Below are positions 25,302 through 34,327 of a stretch of DNA of 63,656 bases, piece by piece. The notes under the pieces are model-generated. The model searched no databases. It had not been told where the DNA came from and was given only the letters and a program-made list of their open reading frames with translations. Position 1 is the first letter of the stretch, and the number at the start of each line of letters is the position of its first letter. The DNA is from an uncultured Eubacterium sp. GTDB lineage: Bacteria; Bacillota; Clostridia; Lachnospirales; Lachnospiraceae. The DNA lies in contig CAJTZX010000016.1 in assembly GCA_910584345.1 (NCBI GenBank), positions 1 through 63,656 on the forward strand, written 5' to 3'. Made by a program: the position numbers and the translations under genes.

Positions 25302-26102
25302 TTATGGTCGCAGACCCATGCCTCCTTCCAACGTAAGTGTCTCACCTGTCAGATACTTAAAGTCCTCTGATGCCAACTGTACGCAGACACGCCCAATCTC
25401 TAGTTCCGAATCTCCATAATGTCCAGCCGGCGGCATTTTTACATTTTCCTTAAATGCATCTGGATATGCCTTTTCAAATTGTTCTAATTGTGCTGTCCAA
25501 GCCAGAGGACATATAATATTGACATTGATCCCGTCTTTGGCCCACTCTGTAGCAGCTACACGCGTCAGGCCACGGATACCTTCTTTGGCAGCAGCATAGG
25601 CACATTGTCCAAAATTCCCAAATAAGCCTGCACCGGAAGCAAAATTAATAACCGTTCCTTTGGTCTGTTTCAAATGCGGATAACATGCTTTCATATAATA
25701 AAACGCAGCATACAATCCAGAATAGAGCGCCAGATCAAACTGTTCTGTCGTATGATCCGCAAGCGGAACACCTGAAGCGGATGCCTGTGCATTGTTAATC
25801 AGCACATCAATTCTGCCAAACGTATCCATCGTTTTATTAACTACATTTGCAACAACTGCTTCGTTGTCTGCCCCTGCATTTACATCTGCCTGTACGATCA
25901 ATACTGAAATCCCATATAGCCGCTCTAACTCTTCTTTTGCATCTTCCAGTTTCTTTACATTACGCCCAGTAATAACCAGATTCGCTCCTTCTTTTGCATA
26001 TGCGGTTGCGATCCCGTAGCCAATAGAACCACATCTTCCGTCACTAAGAACCGCTCTTCCTGCACCTGTAATAATTGCCGTTTTGCCTTTCAAAAAACTC
26101 AT
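25302..26102 (-). CDS. Short-chain dehydrogenase/reductase
   Basis: A classical SDR of 266 residues if started at the ATG at 26102, which has GGAGG seven bases upstream. A longer reading to 26165 lacks a ribosome site. The cofactor loop TGAGR is followed by an unusual insertion (AVLSDGRCGS) before IGYGIA, so the usual TGxxxGxG spacing is stretched by about eight residues. The NAG-equivalent is INNAQ, and the active site has Ser in NFASGAG and YAAAK. VITGRN after the second strand suggests NADP preference by the Arg. The substrate is unknown; hydroxysteroid and polyol dehydrogenases use this fold. The gene is monocistronic. Confidence 0.85.
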   Translation of the reverse strand: MSFLKGKTAIITGAGRAVLSDGRCGSIGYGIATAYAKEGANLVITGRNVKKLEDAKEELERLYGISVLIVQADVNAGADNEAVVANVVNKTMDTFGRIDVLINNAQASASGVPLADHTTEQFDLALYSGLYAAFYYMKACYPHLKQTKGTVINFASGAGLFGNFGQCAYAAAKEGIRGLTRVAATEWAKDGINVNIICPLAWTAQLEQFEKAYPDAFKENVKMPPAGHYGDSELEIGRVCVQLASEDFKYLTGETLTLEGGMGLRP

Positions 26103-26231
26103 TACAATACCTCCTTGTTTTATTTTCGTTGCTTTCATTGTAGTATATCTTTCTGAAACAATCAAGTCTGCGTATTTCGCTTTCCTCTATTTAAATCAAA
26201 TGGAATGTAAATGTCGGACTGAACAGCTATT

Positions 26232-26378
26232 TAAAACGAAACGATCAGCTGCATCTTAAACCGCTCCTGTCCATACACCGCATGTGGAATTATACGGTAA
26301 ATCTGCCCGTGCCTTCTAAAACTGTTACCATTGCATCTCCGCCGGATGCTTCCTCTGTTTATCAATATTTTTATACAT
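26232..26378 (-). pseudogene. Cupin-domain protein remnant
   Basis: An ATG at 26378 with a perfect AAGGAGG starts MYKNID. A shift of frame then gives GGDAMVTVLEGTGRFTV, the first cupin motif region. Another shift and a deletion lead to IPHAVYGQERFKMQLIVSF, a typical cupin C-terminus. The middle of the barrel is missing. Only about 147 bases remain of a gene that would normally need about 330. The gene lies between the SDR gene and the divergent LUD-domain gene. Confidence 0.5.
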
Positions 26379-26494
26379 CTTTTGATACCTCCTTGACTTT
26401 TTATGATTACTATCATATAATACCCTCAAAAATTACATATATATTGAAATGCAACAAAAAATTTATTCGAAACATGATTTATCAGGAGGACCTT

Positions 26495-27133
26495 ATGAAT
26501 CCAAAACAGGAATTTTACAAAACACAGGCAGATACAATTATCAAACATCTGCAAAAACGCCGCATGAAAGGTTATTACTGCCCTTGCGCAGAGGATGCCG
26601 TAAAAACTGCCATGGCTTTAACGGCAGCAAATACCACTGTCTCCTTTGGCGGTTCTATGACACTCACAGAGACGGGTATTTTAGATGCTTTAAAAAGCAG
26701 AACGGATATTCGCCTCCTCGATCGCAGTCTGGCCAAAACACCGGAAGAAATCAAACAAGTATACCGTGACTCTTTCAGCGTAAACACATATTTTCTAAGC
26801 ACAAACGCCATTACCTTAGACGGACAGCTTGTCAATGTAGATGGAAACGGAAATCGGGTTGCGGGGCTGATCTATGGGCCGGATCAAGTCATCGTTGTCG
26901 CAGGCATGAACAAAGTAGTATCTACTGCAGAAGATGCCATAAGGCGCGTACGCAACATCGCCTCACCTCCAAACTGCATCCGTCTGAATAAACAGACGCC
27001 TTGTGCTGTTACCGGAATGTGTGCCGAATGTCTGGGAGACGACTGCATCTGCAGCCAGACAGTCATTACAAGGCGCAGCGGAATCAAAGACCGCATCAAA
27101 GTTCTGTTAGTGGGCGAAGAACTGGGTTACTGA
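26495..27133 (+). CDS. LUD-domain (lactate-utilisation-type) protein
   Basis: The start is taken at the ATG at 26495, where AGGAGGACC lies five bases upstream; the open frame extends further upstream without support. The 212-residue product has MNPKQEFYKTQADTIIKHLQ, then KRRMKGYYCPCAEDAV, VSFGGSMTLTETGILDALKS and GPDQVIVVAGMNKVV. This is the LUD fold (LutC/YkgG-like, DUF1121). The C-terminus has a cysteine cluster (CAVTGMCAECLGDDCICSQT) that could hold metal. LUD proteins are linked to lactate oxidation by LutABC, but stand-alone clostridial members have no proven role. No lutAB partner is adjacent. A terminator follows at 27176. Confidence 0.82.
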   Translation: MNPKQEFYKTQADTIIKHLQKRRMKGYYCPCAEDAVKTAMALTAANTTVSFGGSMTLTETGILDALKSRTDIRLLDRSLAKTPEEIKQVYRDSFSVNTYFLSTNAITLDGQLVNVDGNGNRVAGLIYGPDQVIVVAGMNKVVSTAEDAIRRVRNIASPPNCIRLNKQTPCAVTGMCAECLGDDCICSQTVITRRSGIKDRIKVLLVGEELGY

Positions 27134-27175
27134 CAGTTCCTAAGCGCTGCTTATAAAATATTGTATCACATACGG

Positions 27176-27216
27176 ACAGGAGAAGCCTATACACCAAATA
27201 AGCTTCTCCTGTTTTA
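27176..27216 (+). terminator. Terminator after the LUD-domain gene
   Basis: ACAGGAGAAGC pairs with GCTTCTCCTGT around 15 bases and is followed by TTTAT, between the LUD gene and convergent argS. Confidence 0.85.
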
Positions 27217-27253
27217 TATTTCTTATATTTGGATCAAATTTATCCTGCTTATC

Positions 27254-29020
27254 CTACATACGTTCCGGCGCTGAGAAACCGAGTACGTCGATACAAGTCT
27301 CCATAATACCCTTGCACAACTGCAGCAGCAGAATATACCCTGCCTGACGCTGGTCATCTTCCTGCGCCAAAATTTTTGTTTCGTGATAAAAATGATTAAA
27401 TGCATTGGCAAGATCGTACAAGTATGCGCATACTTTATGTGGAGCCAATTCATCAAATGCGGACGCAATCATTCCATGAAATCTGCTGACCTCCAGCATC
27501 AGCGCCTTTTCACTTTCTGAATCTGGCGGAAGTATCTTCTTTCCTAACGCGCTTTTTCCGGTCTGCTCGTATTTTTTTAATATCGATTTTATTCTTACAA
27601 TTGTATATAGTAAATATGGCCCTGTATTTCCTTCAAAGGAAGTAAATCGTTCGATATCAAAGATATAGTCTTTCGATGCCTGGTTGGACAAATCTCCATA
27701 TTTTACCGCAGAAAGCGCCACTACTCTTGCTGTTTCTCTAGCTTCTTCCTCATTCATTGTCTGATTTTCAGAAATCTTTTGATACATTTCTTCATTGATA
27801 TCTGCCAGCAATGCGGACAGACGCATGACACCGCCTTCTCTTGTTTTAAATGGCTTGCCGTTTTTGCCATTCATCGTGCCAAATCCTAAAAAAGTCAGCT
27901 TTGTGTCTGCGTGCACAAGTCCCGTCTTGCGTGCACAGCGGAATACCTGCGTAAAATAAAGCTCCTGCCTTTTATCAACCACATAAATAATTTCTTGTGG
28001 GTGCCATTGTTCCATACGCTCTACGATCGTTGCCAGATCTGTCGTATTATAAAGTGAAGCTCCGTCTGATTTTAAAATCATACATGGCGGTACTTCCTTC
28101 GTATCTGCCTCCTCTTTGACATCTACAACCAAAGCGCCTTCGGAAATATAGGCAAATCCATCTTCTTTCATCTTCTGCACCATTGCCGGAATATAAGGCT
28201 GTGCATCAGATTCTCCTTTCCATAGTTCGAACGATACATTCAGATTTTCATAATTTTTTTTCAAATCTGTAACTGAAACATTTAAAATATGATTTAATAA
28301 TGCAGTATAACCACGCCTTCCGTGCTGCAATTCATAAGTAGCCTGCATAGCACGCTCTTTGTATCCGTCGTCCTCTTTTGATTTGCTGCTTGCAGTCGGA
28401 TATATTTCTTCTAATTCCGAAATCGTAAATGGAGCTTCTTTTGGATATTCACCTGTAAAATTCTCGTTAAAATATACAAGCTCTGGTTTGCGTTCTGCAA
28501 GTTCCGTAATGATTAAACCCATCTGCAAGCCCCAATCACCCATATGCACATCACCAATCATCTCATGTCCGGCATAACGGCCCATACGCTTAATACTTTC
28601 GCCGATAATTGCAGAACGCAGATGGCCGACATGAAGCGGTTTCGCAATATTTGGCCCGCCGTAATCGATCATAATGGTCTTTGGATGTTCTGTCTTTTCG
28701 TTTCCATAATCCTCAGCATCCATCATCTGGCATAAATAATCAGCCAAATAGCTTTCCTGCACCTTCAAATTCAAAAATCCCGGCTTTACTGCCTCTGCTG
28801 CGGCAAATACCCGGCTGTCAGTTAGTTTTTGCGCCGCTTCCTGTGCAATAATCATTGGAGCCTTCTTATACTCTTTCGCTGCTGCCAGTGCACCGTTGCA
28901 TTGAAATTCACACAGATCCGGTCTATTCGAGACTGTAACACGCGCATATTTACCATCGTATCCACATGCAGTAAATGCACCTACGACTTCTTCATTCATC
29001 TGTTCCATTATGTTTTTCAT
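27254..29020 (-). CDS. argS: Arginyl-tRNA synthetase
   Basis: This class I synthetase charges tRNA-Arg. The 588 residues include an N-terminal tRNA-contact domain (about 1-105), the HIGH-type signature GGPNIAKPLHVGHLRSAIIG, and a DALR anticodon-binding C-terminus. The latter has YLLYTIVRIKSILKKY and ends SAPERM, close to the typical family terminus APERM. There is no canonical KMSKS, as usual for ArgRS. The ATG follows GCAGGAAATAAC. A 20-codon open frame just upstream ends as ATGA overlapping the argS start, but it has no ribosome site. No T-box is visible upstream. Confidence 0.95.
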   Translation of the reverse strand: MKNIMEQMNEEVVGAFTACGYDGKYARVTVSNRPDLCEFQCNGALAAAKEYKKAPMIIAQEAAQKLTDSRVFAAAEAVKPGFLNLKVQESYLADYLCQMMDAEDYGNEKTEHPKTIMIDYGGPNIAKPLHVGHLRSAIIGESIKRMGRYAGHEMIGDVHMGDWGLQMGLIITELAERKPELVYFNENFTGEYPKEAPFTISELEEIYPTASSKSKEDDGYKERAMQATYELQHGRRGYTALLNHILNVSVTDLKKNYENLNVSFELWKGESDAQPYIPAMVQKMKEDGFAYISEGALVVDVKEEADTKEVPPCMILKSDGASLYNTTDLATIVERMEQWHPQEIIYVVDKRQELYFTQVFRCARKTGLVHADTKLTFLGFGTMNGKNGKPFKTREGGVMRLSALLADINEEMYQKISENQTMNEEEARETARVVALSAVKYGDLSNQASKDYIFDIERFTSFEGNTGPYLLYTIVRIKSILKKYEQTGKSALGKKILPPDSESEKALMLEVSRFHGMIASAFDELAPHKVCAYLYDLANAFNHFYHETKILAQEDDQRQAGYILLLQLCKGIMETCIDVLGFSAPERM

Positions 29021-29098
29021 GTTATTTCCTGCTTTCTGCCATCATTTCGTAAACCACCCAATCGTCCCGATTCAGACATGCCGTACGGTTATGTCCCA

Positions 29099-29512
29099 TT
29101 ATCCATTACTGCTGTCGTCATGTGCCTGCATGGTAGCCATTGCATACTCAAAAGGCTCCGGCTTTTCGTTTAAAATTGCATGAATCTGCTGCTTTTGTCC
29201 TTCATCTTTTACTGGCTTTTTCCCATAATGTCCGGAATAAGAACCTGTTTTCGGATTATATGCGTCTTTTGACAATAATTCTTTTTCATTTTCGTCATAA
29301 CTTTGATCCGAATCATAGTCTTGTGGATCTTTCGTATGCTTCTGCGCATTTTTACGTGCTTGTTCTTCCTCTCCTTGTTTTTTTGCACGTGCCGCTTCTT
29401 CGACTTCTTCCAACGTCTGATAATGTACATTCCAGCCTTTGATAATGCTCCGGTCCATCTTCATCTTTTTATCTCTTTTTGCTATTAAATCGATCGCATA
29501 TACTGCCGGCAT
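29099..29512 (-). CDS. Hypothetical highly charged protein
   Basis: The product is 137 residues from an ATG with AGGGGGTG upstream. It begins MPAVYAIDLIAKRDKKMKMD and has a Glu/Lys/Ala-rich helical stretch (about 32-65) that could be a coiled coil. An Asp/Tyr/Ser/Gln-rich low-complexity region follows (about 65-85). There is no signal peptide or membrane helix. I do not recognise the family. It sits just upstream of argS on the same strand with a 78-base gap, so a shared transcript is possible. The next gene upstream (YczE-like) is also on this strand but with a 134-base gap. Confidence 0.65.
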   Translation of the reverse strand: MPAVYAIDLIAKRDKKMKMDRSIIKGWNVHYQTLEEVEEAARAKKQGEEEQARKNAQKHTKDPQDYDSDQSYDENEKELLSKDAYNPKTGSYSGHYGKKPVKDEGQKQQIHAILNEKPEPFEYAMATMQAHDDSSNG

Positions 29513-29646
29513 ATCAACACCCCCTGATATGTGTTATAAATTGCAAAAAATCTTGCTTTCCAAAGATTTTGTTACTTTTTCATAAAAATATTATACCATA
29601 GTCCGGCATATGATTTCAAGATTGTGTTTCAACTATCTGCTTTCCT

Positions 29647-30279
29647 CTATTGTTTTTTCACCCCAAGCGCTTTTTGCGATATATGTTCATCAAAAAAATG
29701 TACAAATGGCCCCAGGCCAAATGCACAGACTGCTGTTCCAACATTTACAATGCCACCCAGCGCAAAGCAAACTGCTGTACACACAACATCGGTAGCCAGC
29801 CTGCACCAAAAGTACGGCAGTGGGCAGTGTTCACTGATAATGATGGAAAGACTGTCATACGGCGCAATACCCAAATCCGCAGTCTGATAAAAAGAAACTC
29901 CAAGACTTACAACAAGCACACCAACGGCCACTGTCAGCAACCGTATGACCATCCCCCGTTCCGGTATCTGCAGTACTGCAAACAGATCAATAAAAAACTG
30001 AGCTATATACCCTAATAAAAACCAGTTTACAAACGTGCCGATTCCGATAAAATGCCGTCCCCAGGAGATTTCAACAATAAAAATGACTGCATTGACGATC
30101 GGCATTAGCATACTGTATGCAATTCCAAAACGATCTGCTCCTGCCATCAGCATTGCGCTGTATGGATCATTCCCTAACAGAGATGTTCGAAATATTGCAA
30201 TTCCGATGCCTAAAATAACATTTCCAAGTACCATTCCTATCATACGGCGCAATGTAATTTTGCGCAAATATTCTTTCAT
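29647..30279 (-). CDS. YczE/YitT-type integral membrane protein
   Basis: The ATG at 30279 is preceded by AAAGGGAG; the open frame continues upstream only as a shadow of the next gene. The 210-residue product has five or six transmembrane helices. It carries LGNVILGIGIAIFRTSLLGN, DPYSAMLMAGADRFGI and the repeat-like SFYQTADLGIAPYDSLSIII, a pattern of the YczE/YitT group in Firmicutes. The two Leu-Gly-x-(D/A)PY(S/D) motifs suggest an internal duplication. No transported substrate is established. It begins 35 bases after the hypothetical gene at 30314, so they probably form a two-gene operon. Confidence 0.8.
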   Translation of the reverse strand: MKEYLRKITLRRMIGMVLGNVILGIGIAIFRTSLLGNDPYSAMLMAGADRFGIAYSMLMPIVNAVIFIVEISWGRHFIGIGTFVNWFLLGYIAQFFIDLFAVLQIPERGMVIRLLTVAVGVLVVSLGVSFYQTADLGIAPYDSLSIIISEHCPLPYFWCRLATDVVCTAVCFALGGIVNVGTAVCAFGLGPFVHFFDEHISQKALGVKKQ

Positions 30280-30313
30280 AACAACTCCCTTTCTTTCTAA
30301 AACTGCTACATCC

Positions 30314-30883
30314 TTACTCTTCAAGCCCTGCCGCTGCAATCGTATCCGATACATCCACAATCTCAGGTCCCATAGGGCCTGCATCAGCATTTTCTGCCAC
30401 TTCTTTTGGATCTGACTGCTCTTTCTTTTTCTCTTCACCCCAAAGAGATTCATATTTTTCCTTTTTTTCCTGCCTTACCATTGCACCGATGTTTTTTGCC
30501 ATCTGATACATATCCATACTAAATTCCATCAGCTTTTTTTCATCAGAAGCTGGCACGATCGATCCTTTCATAATGCGCCGCGCAACTTCCATAATTCTCC
30601 CCATCTCAGCAGCGCTCTCTTTTCCCGCTTCTTTCTGCTGCTCTGCCACCTCAGCGTTCCAGTAGGCACAGTATCTTTCTGCAAGCTGATCTAAATATTT
30701 TTGATACTCTGACTCTTTTTCGTCTAAAGCATCCAGTGTCAGCTGCAAAGTAGCAGCTTCAGATTGAAAATTATGGTCCATTTTTGTACGCGCTTCCCTA
30801 AGCTGCTTCGACAGTTCCGTTTTTTGCTTTCGGTATGCATTTACCTGATCTGCGTATATTTGCTGTGCTTCGCCAATCTTCAT
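30314..30883 (-). CDS. Hypothetical coiled-coil protein
   Basis: I take the ATG at 30883 (189 residues), with AAGGA ten bases upstream; a TTG seven codons earlier is less likely. The N-terminal half (MKIGEAQQIYADQVNAYRKQ through about residue 75) is strongly helical with heptad-like spacing. The middle contains MGRIMEVARRIMKGSIVPAS and the C-terminus is acidic with DPKEVAENADAGPMGPEIVD. It has no signal peptide. I recall similar proteins in Lachnospiraceae of unknown role. The gene is followed closely by the YczE-like gene on the same strand. Confidence 0.68.
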   Translation of the reverse strand: MKIGEAQQIYADQVNAYRKQKTELSKQLREARTKMDHNFQSEAATLQLTLDALDEKESEYQKYLDQLAERYCAYWNAEVAEQQKEAGKESAAEMGRIMEVARRIMKGSIVPASDEKKLMEFSMDMYQMAKNIGAMVRQEKKEKYESLWGEEKKKEQSDPKEVAENADAGPMGPEIVDVSDTIAAAGLEE

Positions 30884-30979
30884 ATTTTTCACATCCTTGT
30901 ACAAATTTTAAATTCCGTTTCTGCTTCTACCATTCATATCGTCTTTTTTTGAAAAAAGATTATGGATCAGCAAATGATT

Positions 30980-31510
30980 TTATAATTGACACTCCAGCTG
31001 ACAGTCAAACGGCTCCTTTTTTACATGCTTTTGATTATATTCCATTGCTTCCGTACAGCCCATTTTTTTATAAAACGCCTGGCTTTCTACTGCGGAATGC
31101 GCTGATATATATAATTTTGCGGCCCCTTTCCGGCTTGCCCATTTTTTTGCCGCCAGAAATAATACTGCCCCAATTCCTTTTCCCCGCAAATCTCTGGAAA
31201 CGTGAATGCTCGACAGATCCATATATCGATGCACACCGCCAAACAAAGCTGGTTCTACAGTCACAAATCCTTTCAGTTGTCCATCGCAAAAAGCCGCATA
31301 CACAAAGCCACCCGTTTGCTTTGTATGTTTCAGACAATCGACCAAAAACTCATAATCCTGTTCCTTCCAGTCATCCACAAACGGGGCATCTTTTATCACC
31401 CATTGCCCCTGTTCCTTTCTCCAGCACTTGGTAACTACCTGATATCTGTTAAATTGTGCAAATAAAGCTTTGTTTATTTCATGTTGTGATAGTTCCCTAT
31501 ATTGTATCAC
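30980..31510 (-). CDS. GNAT-family N-acetyltransferase
   Basis: The 176-residue product has the GNAT acetyl-CoA site in IHVSRDLRGKGIGAVLFLAA (R-G-x-G-I-G loop) after a YMDLSSIHV strand. The C-terminal SAHSAVESQAFYKKMGCTEA is the usual final motif of the fold. These enzymes acetylate amines of antibiotics, amino acids or proteins; nothing here identifies the substrate. The start at 31510 is supported by AAGTGATAC only weakly, so the N-terminus could be slightly different. It is monocistronic, with divergent or unrelated neighbours on both sides. Confidence 0.85.
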   Translation of the reverse strand: MIQYRELSQHEINKALFAQFNRYQVVTKCWRKEQGQWVIKDAPFVDDWKEQDYEFLVDCLKHTKQTGGFVYAAFCDGQLKGFVTVEPALFGGVHRYMDLSSIHVSRDLRGKGIGAVLFLAAKKWASRKGAAKLYISAHSAVESQAFYKKMGCTEAMEYNQKHVKKEPFDCQLECQL

Positions 31511-31636
31511 TTATTTTGTCCCCCTTATCATGTAACCTGACCTAATATCCTTGCAAAAAATATTTTCATTTAAATGATCTGATACATAGTATATTCGAAA
31601 ATAAAACTTCTTGCAAGTTTTACTTAAAACTATGTA

Positions 31637-31672
31637 AGAAAAGACATGCGCCCGTAAGCACACGTCTTTTCT
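31637..31672 (-). terminator. Terminator of the two-component operon
   Basis: AGAAAAGAC pairs with GTCTTTTCT with further TG/CA pairing inside, four bases past the histidine kinase stop on the minus strand. Confidence 0.8.
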
Positions 31673-31675
31673 AAT

Positions 31676-34282
31676 TTAAGATATTTCTTTTTTCTTGGTC
31701 TGATGCAGCGAGCCATCCGCTTGCGTCTGCTCAGCTTCCTCTGCCTTTACCTGCTGAATCGCCTGGTGTACATGATGCGCATATTTTCCGGCGCGGCGGA
31801 AGATTCGCCCGGTTTTATCCGCCACTCCCTGTCCGATTTCCGCCGCATAAGAGCCGGCATTTTGTACAAAATTTGTTTTTTGTTCCTGCTGTTTTTCCTG
31901 TACCTTTTCTACTCCATACAATGGGAACGTCAGCGCCACTTTAAACAAATCTCCATCTACTGTCAGCTCAAACGTACCTTCCATCAGCTCGGTCAGACTT
32001 TTCGCGATCGAAATTCCAAGTCCGCTCCCTTCTGTATTCCTGGAACTGTCCCCACGTACAAACCGTTCCATCAGCTCCTCACTGCTAATATTCAGCTGAT
32101 ATCTGGAAATATTTCGAAATATAATTACCGCATGCTGTCCGTTCTCTTCCAGATTTACATAGGCACGTGTAGATGGCTGTGCATATTTACATATATTATT
32201 CATCAGATTATCAAACACACGCCATAAATGTCTGTGATCCGCTTCAATAAAAATATCTGCTTCCGGTTTTTTAATCTGCAGCTCAATCTGTTCTGCCATC
32301 AGCTTTTCCTCAAATTCGCCGATCGTTTGTACAAGCATTACACCTGCATCACATTTTTCCATTACAACATTCAGACTTCCCGTAGATGCTTTTGATGCCT
32401 CCATCAGATCTTCAATCAGCTTTTTGAGCCTTGCGGACTGTCTGTGCAGCACTTCCAAATATTCCTGAACCGTCGGATTGTTAATTTCTTCTTTCTGCAG
32501 CAAATCCACATAATTGATAATCGATGTCAGCGGTGTTTTAATATCATGGGATACATTTGTAATTAGTTCTGTTTTAAAATGCTCACTTTTCATTCGTTCA
32601 TTCACCGCACAATTAATTCCATGTCCGATATCATTTAAATACTCTCCATGTTTGCGAATCTCCCAGAACATATTTTTCGTATTAATCTGGTAATCCAGCT
32701 GGCCGTTTGCAATCTGTCTGGCTCCTTTCTGCAGACGATTCATCTGCATCAGCGCAAGGATAATCATTGGATATACCACTATTTTTTCCATAAACCAGAC
32801 CATAGTAAGACGTGCATCCGCCCAGCTCATTTGGATTGCCACAAATTCAATAAATGCTAAAAAACCAAGTAATATCCAAGCTTTCCAGAGCAATGTCACA
32901 CTTCGGCAAATACTGGCCACTAAATAAGCGCAAAAACGCATTCCTTTTGAGAAAAACTGCATGCATTTTTTCATAATCATATAAGTTATCGTATGTCTCC
33001 ACCATTTTCCCATCTTGACGCGAACTGCAAAACTCATACAAAATGCGATTCCAATCAAGACCGCAAAGACGGCTGCACAAACAACAATTACAGCTGATGT
33101 AACAATCCCTGAAAAACTGTTTCTCACCCAACTGGCTGCCAGCTCCACACCATATATACCCATAGCTGATACTGCCAGCTCAGCCAGAATAACACCTGCC
33201 GCGTACAAATCCAACGGCACATAATCCATAAACGACGGACAGATACCTGCGATTCCTTTGCGATGTCCGGCAGCCGCCATCAAAAACGAAAAAGCTGCAA
33301 GCAGTACAATGAGTGACACAGCTGCCATTACAATTCCGACATAACGCATACGGTATGCAAAGTCTATAAGCAGCCTGGACTGCACAAACATATCTCCTTG
33401 TGCAAATGATTGTTCCCCTTCCAGAGGTTCATTGACGTATGACGCTATAATATAATGATCTGATTTGTTTTTATGGCTGATATAAAATTCAGATCCTTCA
33501 AAATATTCAGGTGATTGTTTCTGTACTTCTCCATAATCTTCCAATACTTTATCGATCCCATCTACGATTTCGATATCATTTACATTTACTTCAGCAGTAT
33601 AGCCATAAAATAATATCTCTGCATGATCTTTCCATGCATAAAACGTTCCATTTTGTGTCGTTTCTTCCGACATTATAGTACGAACAGAATTTAATGGAAA
33701 AGATTCCCAGTTATCCGTTAATATAATCTCCCCTTCCTGATCTGTAATCGGAAACAGCCCATCCTCAGACTGCACATAAAAGGTCTCTGTTTTCAGATCA
33801 TACAGCCATCCGTCCACGCTGTAGGCCAAATCCGAATACACATTGCTATGATACGTATAGTAAGCGTCAAAAATGCTGTTTTCCGTAATATCAAACCAAC
33901 CGTCTTCTGTAATATCATATTCTTCAAAATGCATCTCTCTCGTGTGCGGAAGGACATCCAAATTGTCAAATACATAACTGTTTCTGTCTGTAAAATCTAC
34001 CTCTGACAAATTGTCAGCCTTCACAATCCCATAACGGAAATTTGTCTGCATCAGCTCATCTGCATCATACTGCTCTAAATATCCTGCCATTGCAGCAACC
34101 GAATAATTTTTGCATACGTCCTCATAAGCTTTCTTAATCATATCTTCTTCGCGTATCTGGTAACCGCCTACTGCATCCATCATTGCCATTCCTGCAAATC
34201 CCGCGACCGTTAACGCCAATGATACAATCATCAATACAACTGCGGTTATCTTGGCCGCAAGAGACGATTTTAATTTTTCCAT
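31676..34282 (-). CDS. Large membrane sensor histidine kinase
   Basis: The start is the ATG at 34282 with GGAGG nine bases upstream (868 residues). One N-terminal membrane helix (about 8-32) is followed by an extracytoplasmic domain of about 280 residues with many Tyr and Asp. Four or five more membrane helices follow (about 320-500). The cytoplasmic part has the H-box VSHDIKTPLTSIINYVDLLQ and an HATPase domain (DNLMNNICKYA, GSGLGISIAKSLTEL). It would phosphorylate the OmpR-type regulator encoded 45 bases upstream. The C-terminal tail beyond the ATPase domain (about 50 residues, Gln/Ala-rich) is unusual. The signal is unknown. Confidence 0.9.
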   Translation of the reverse strand: MEKLKSSLAAKITAVVLMIVSLALTVAGFAGMAMMDAVGGYQIREEDMIKKAYEDVCKNYSVAAMAGYLEQYDADELMQTNFRYGIVKADNLSEVDFTDRNSYVFDNLDVLPHTREMHFEEYDITEDGWFDITENSIFDAYYTYHSNVYSDLAYSVDGWLYDLKTETFYVQSEDGLFPITDQEGEIILTDNWESFPLNSVRTIMSEETTQNGTFYAWKDHAEILFYGYTAEVNVNDIEIVDGIDKVLEDYGEVQKQSPEYFEGSEFYISHKNKSDHYIIASYVNEPLEGEQSFAQGDMFVQSRLLIDFAYRMRYVGIVMAAVSLIVLLAAFSFLMAAAGHRKGIAGICPSFMDYVPLDLYAAGVILAELAVSAMGIYGVELAASWVRNSFSGIVTSAVIVVCAAVFAVLIGIAFCMSFAVRVKMGKWWRHTITYMIMKKCMQFFSKGMRFCAYLVASICRSVTLLWKAWILLGFLAFIEFVAIQMSWADARLTMVWFMEKIVVYPMIILALMQMNRLQKGARQIANGQLDYQINTKNMFWEIRKHGEYLNDIGHGINCAVNERMKSEHFKTELITNVSHDIKTPLTSIINYVDLLQKEEINNPTVQEYLEVLHRQSARLKKLIEDLMEASKASTGSLNVVMEKCDAGVMLVQTIGEFEEKLMAEQIELQIKKPEADIFIEADHRHLWRVFDNLMNNICKYAQPSTRAYVNLEENGQHAVIIFRNISRYQLNISSEELMERFVRGDSSRNTEGSGLGISIAKSLTELMEGTFELTVDGDLFKVALTFPLYGVEKVQEKQQEQKTNFVQNAGSYAAEIGQGVADKTGRIFRRAGKYAHHVHQAIQQVKAEEAEQTQADGSLHQTKKKEIS

Positions 34283-34327
34283 GTCCTGATTCCTCCTGTC
34301 ATAGTTCAGCTGTCTCGTATGCACAGC

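Noticed and set aside
29021..29098. 20-codon open frame overlapping the argS start as ATGA
   Set aside because: It has no ribosome site and no arginine run typical of a leader peptide.
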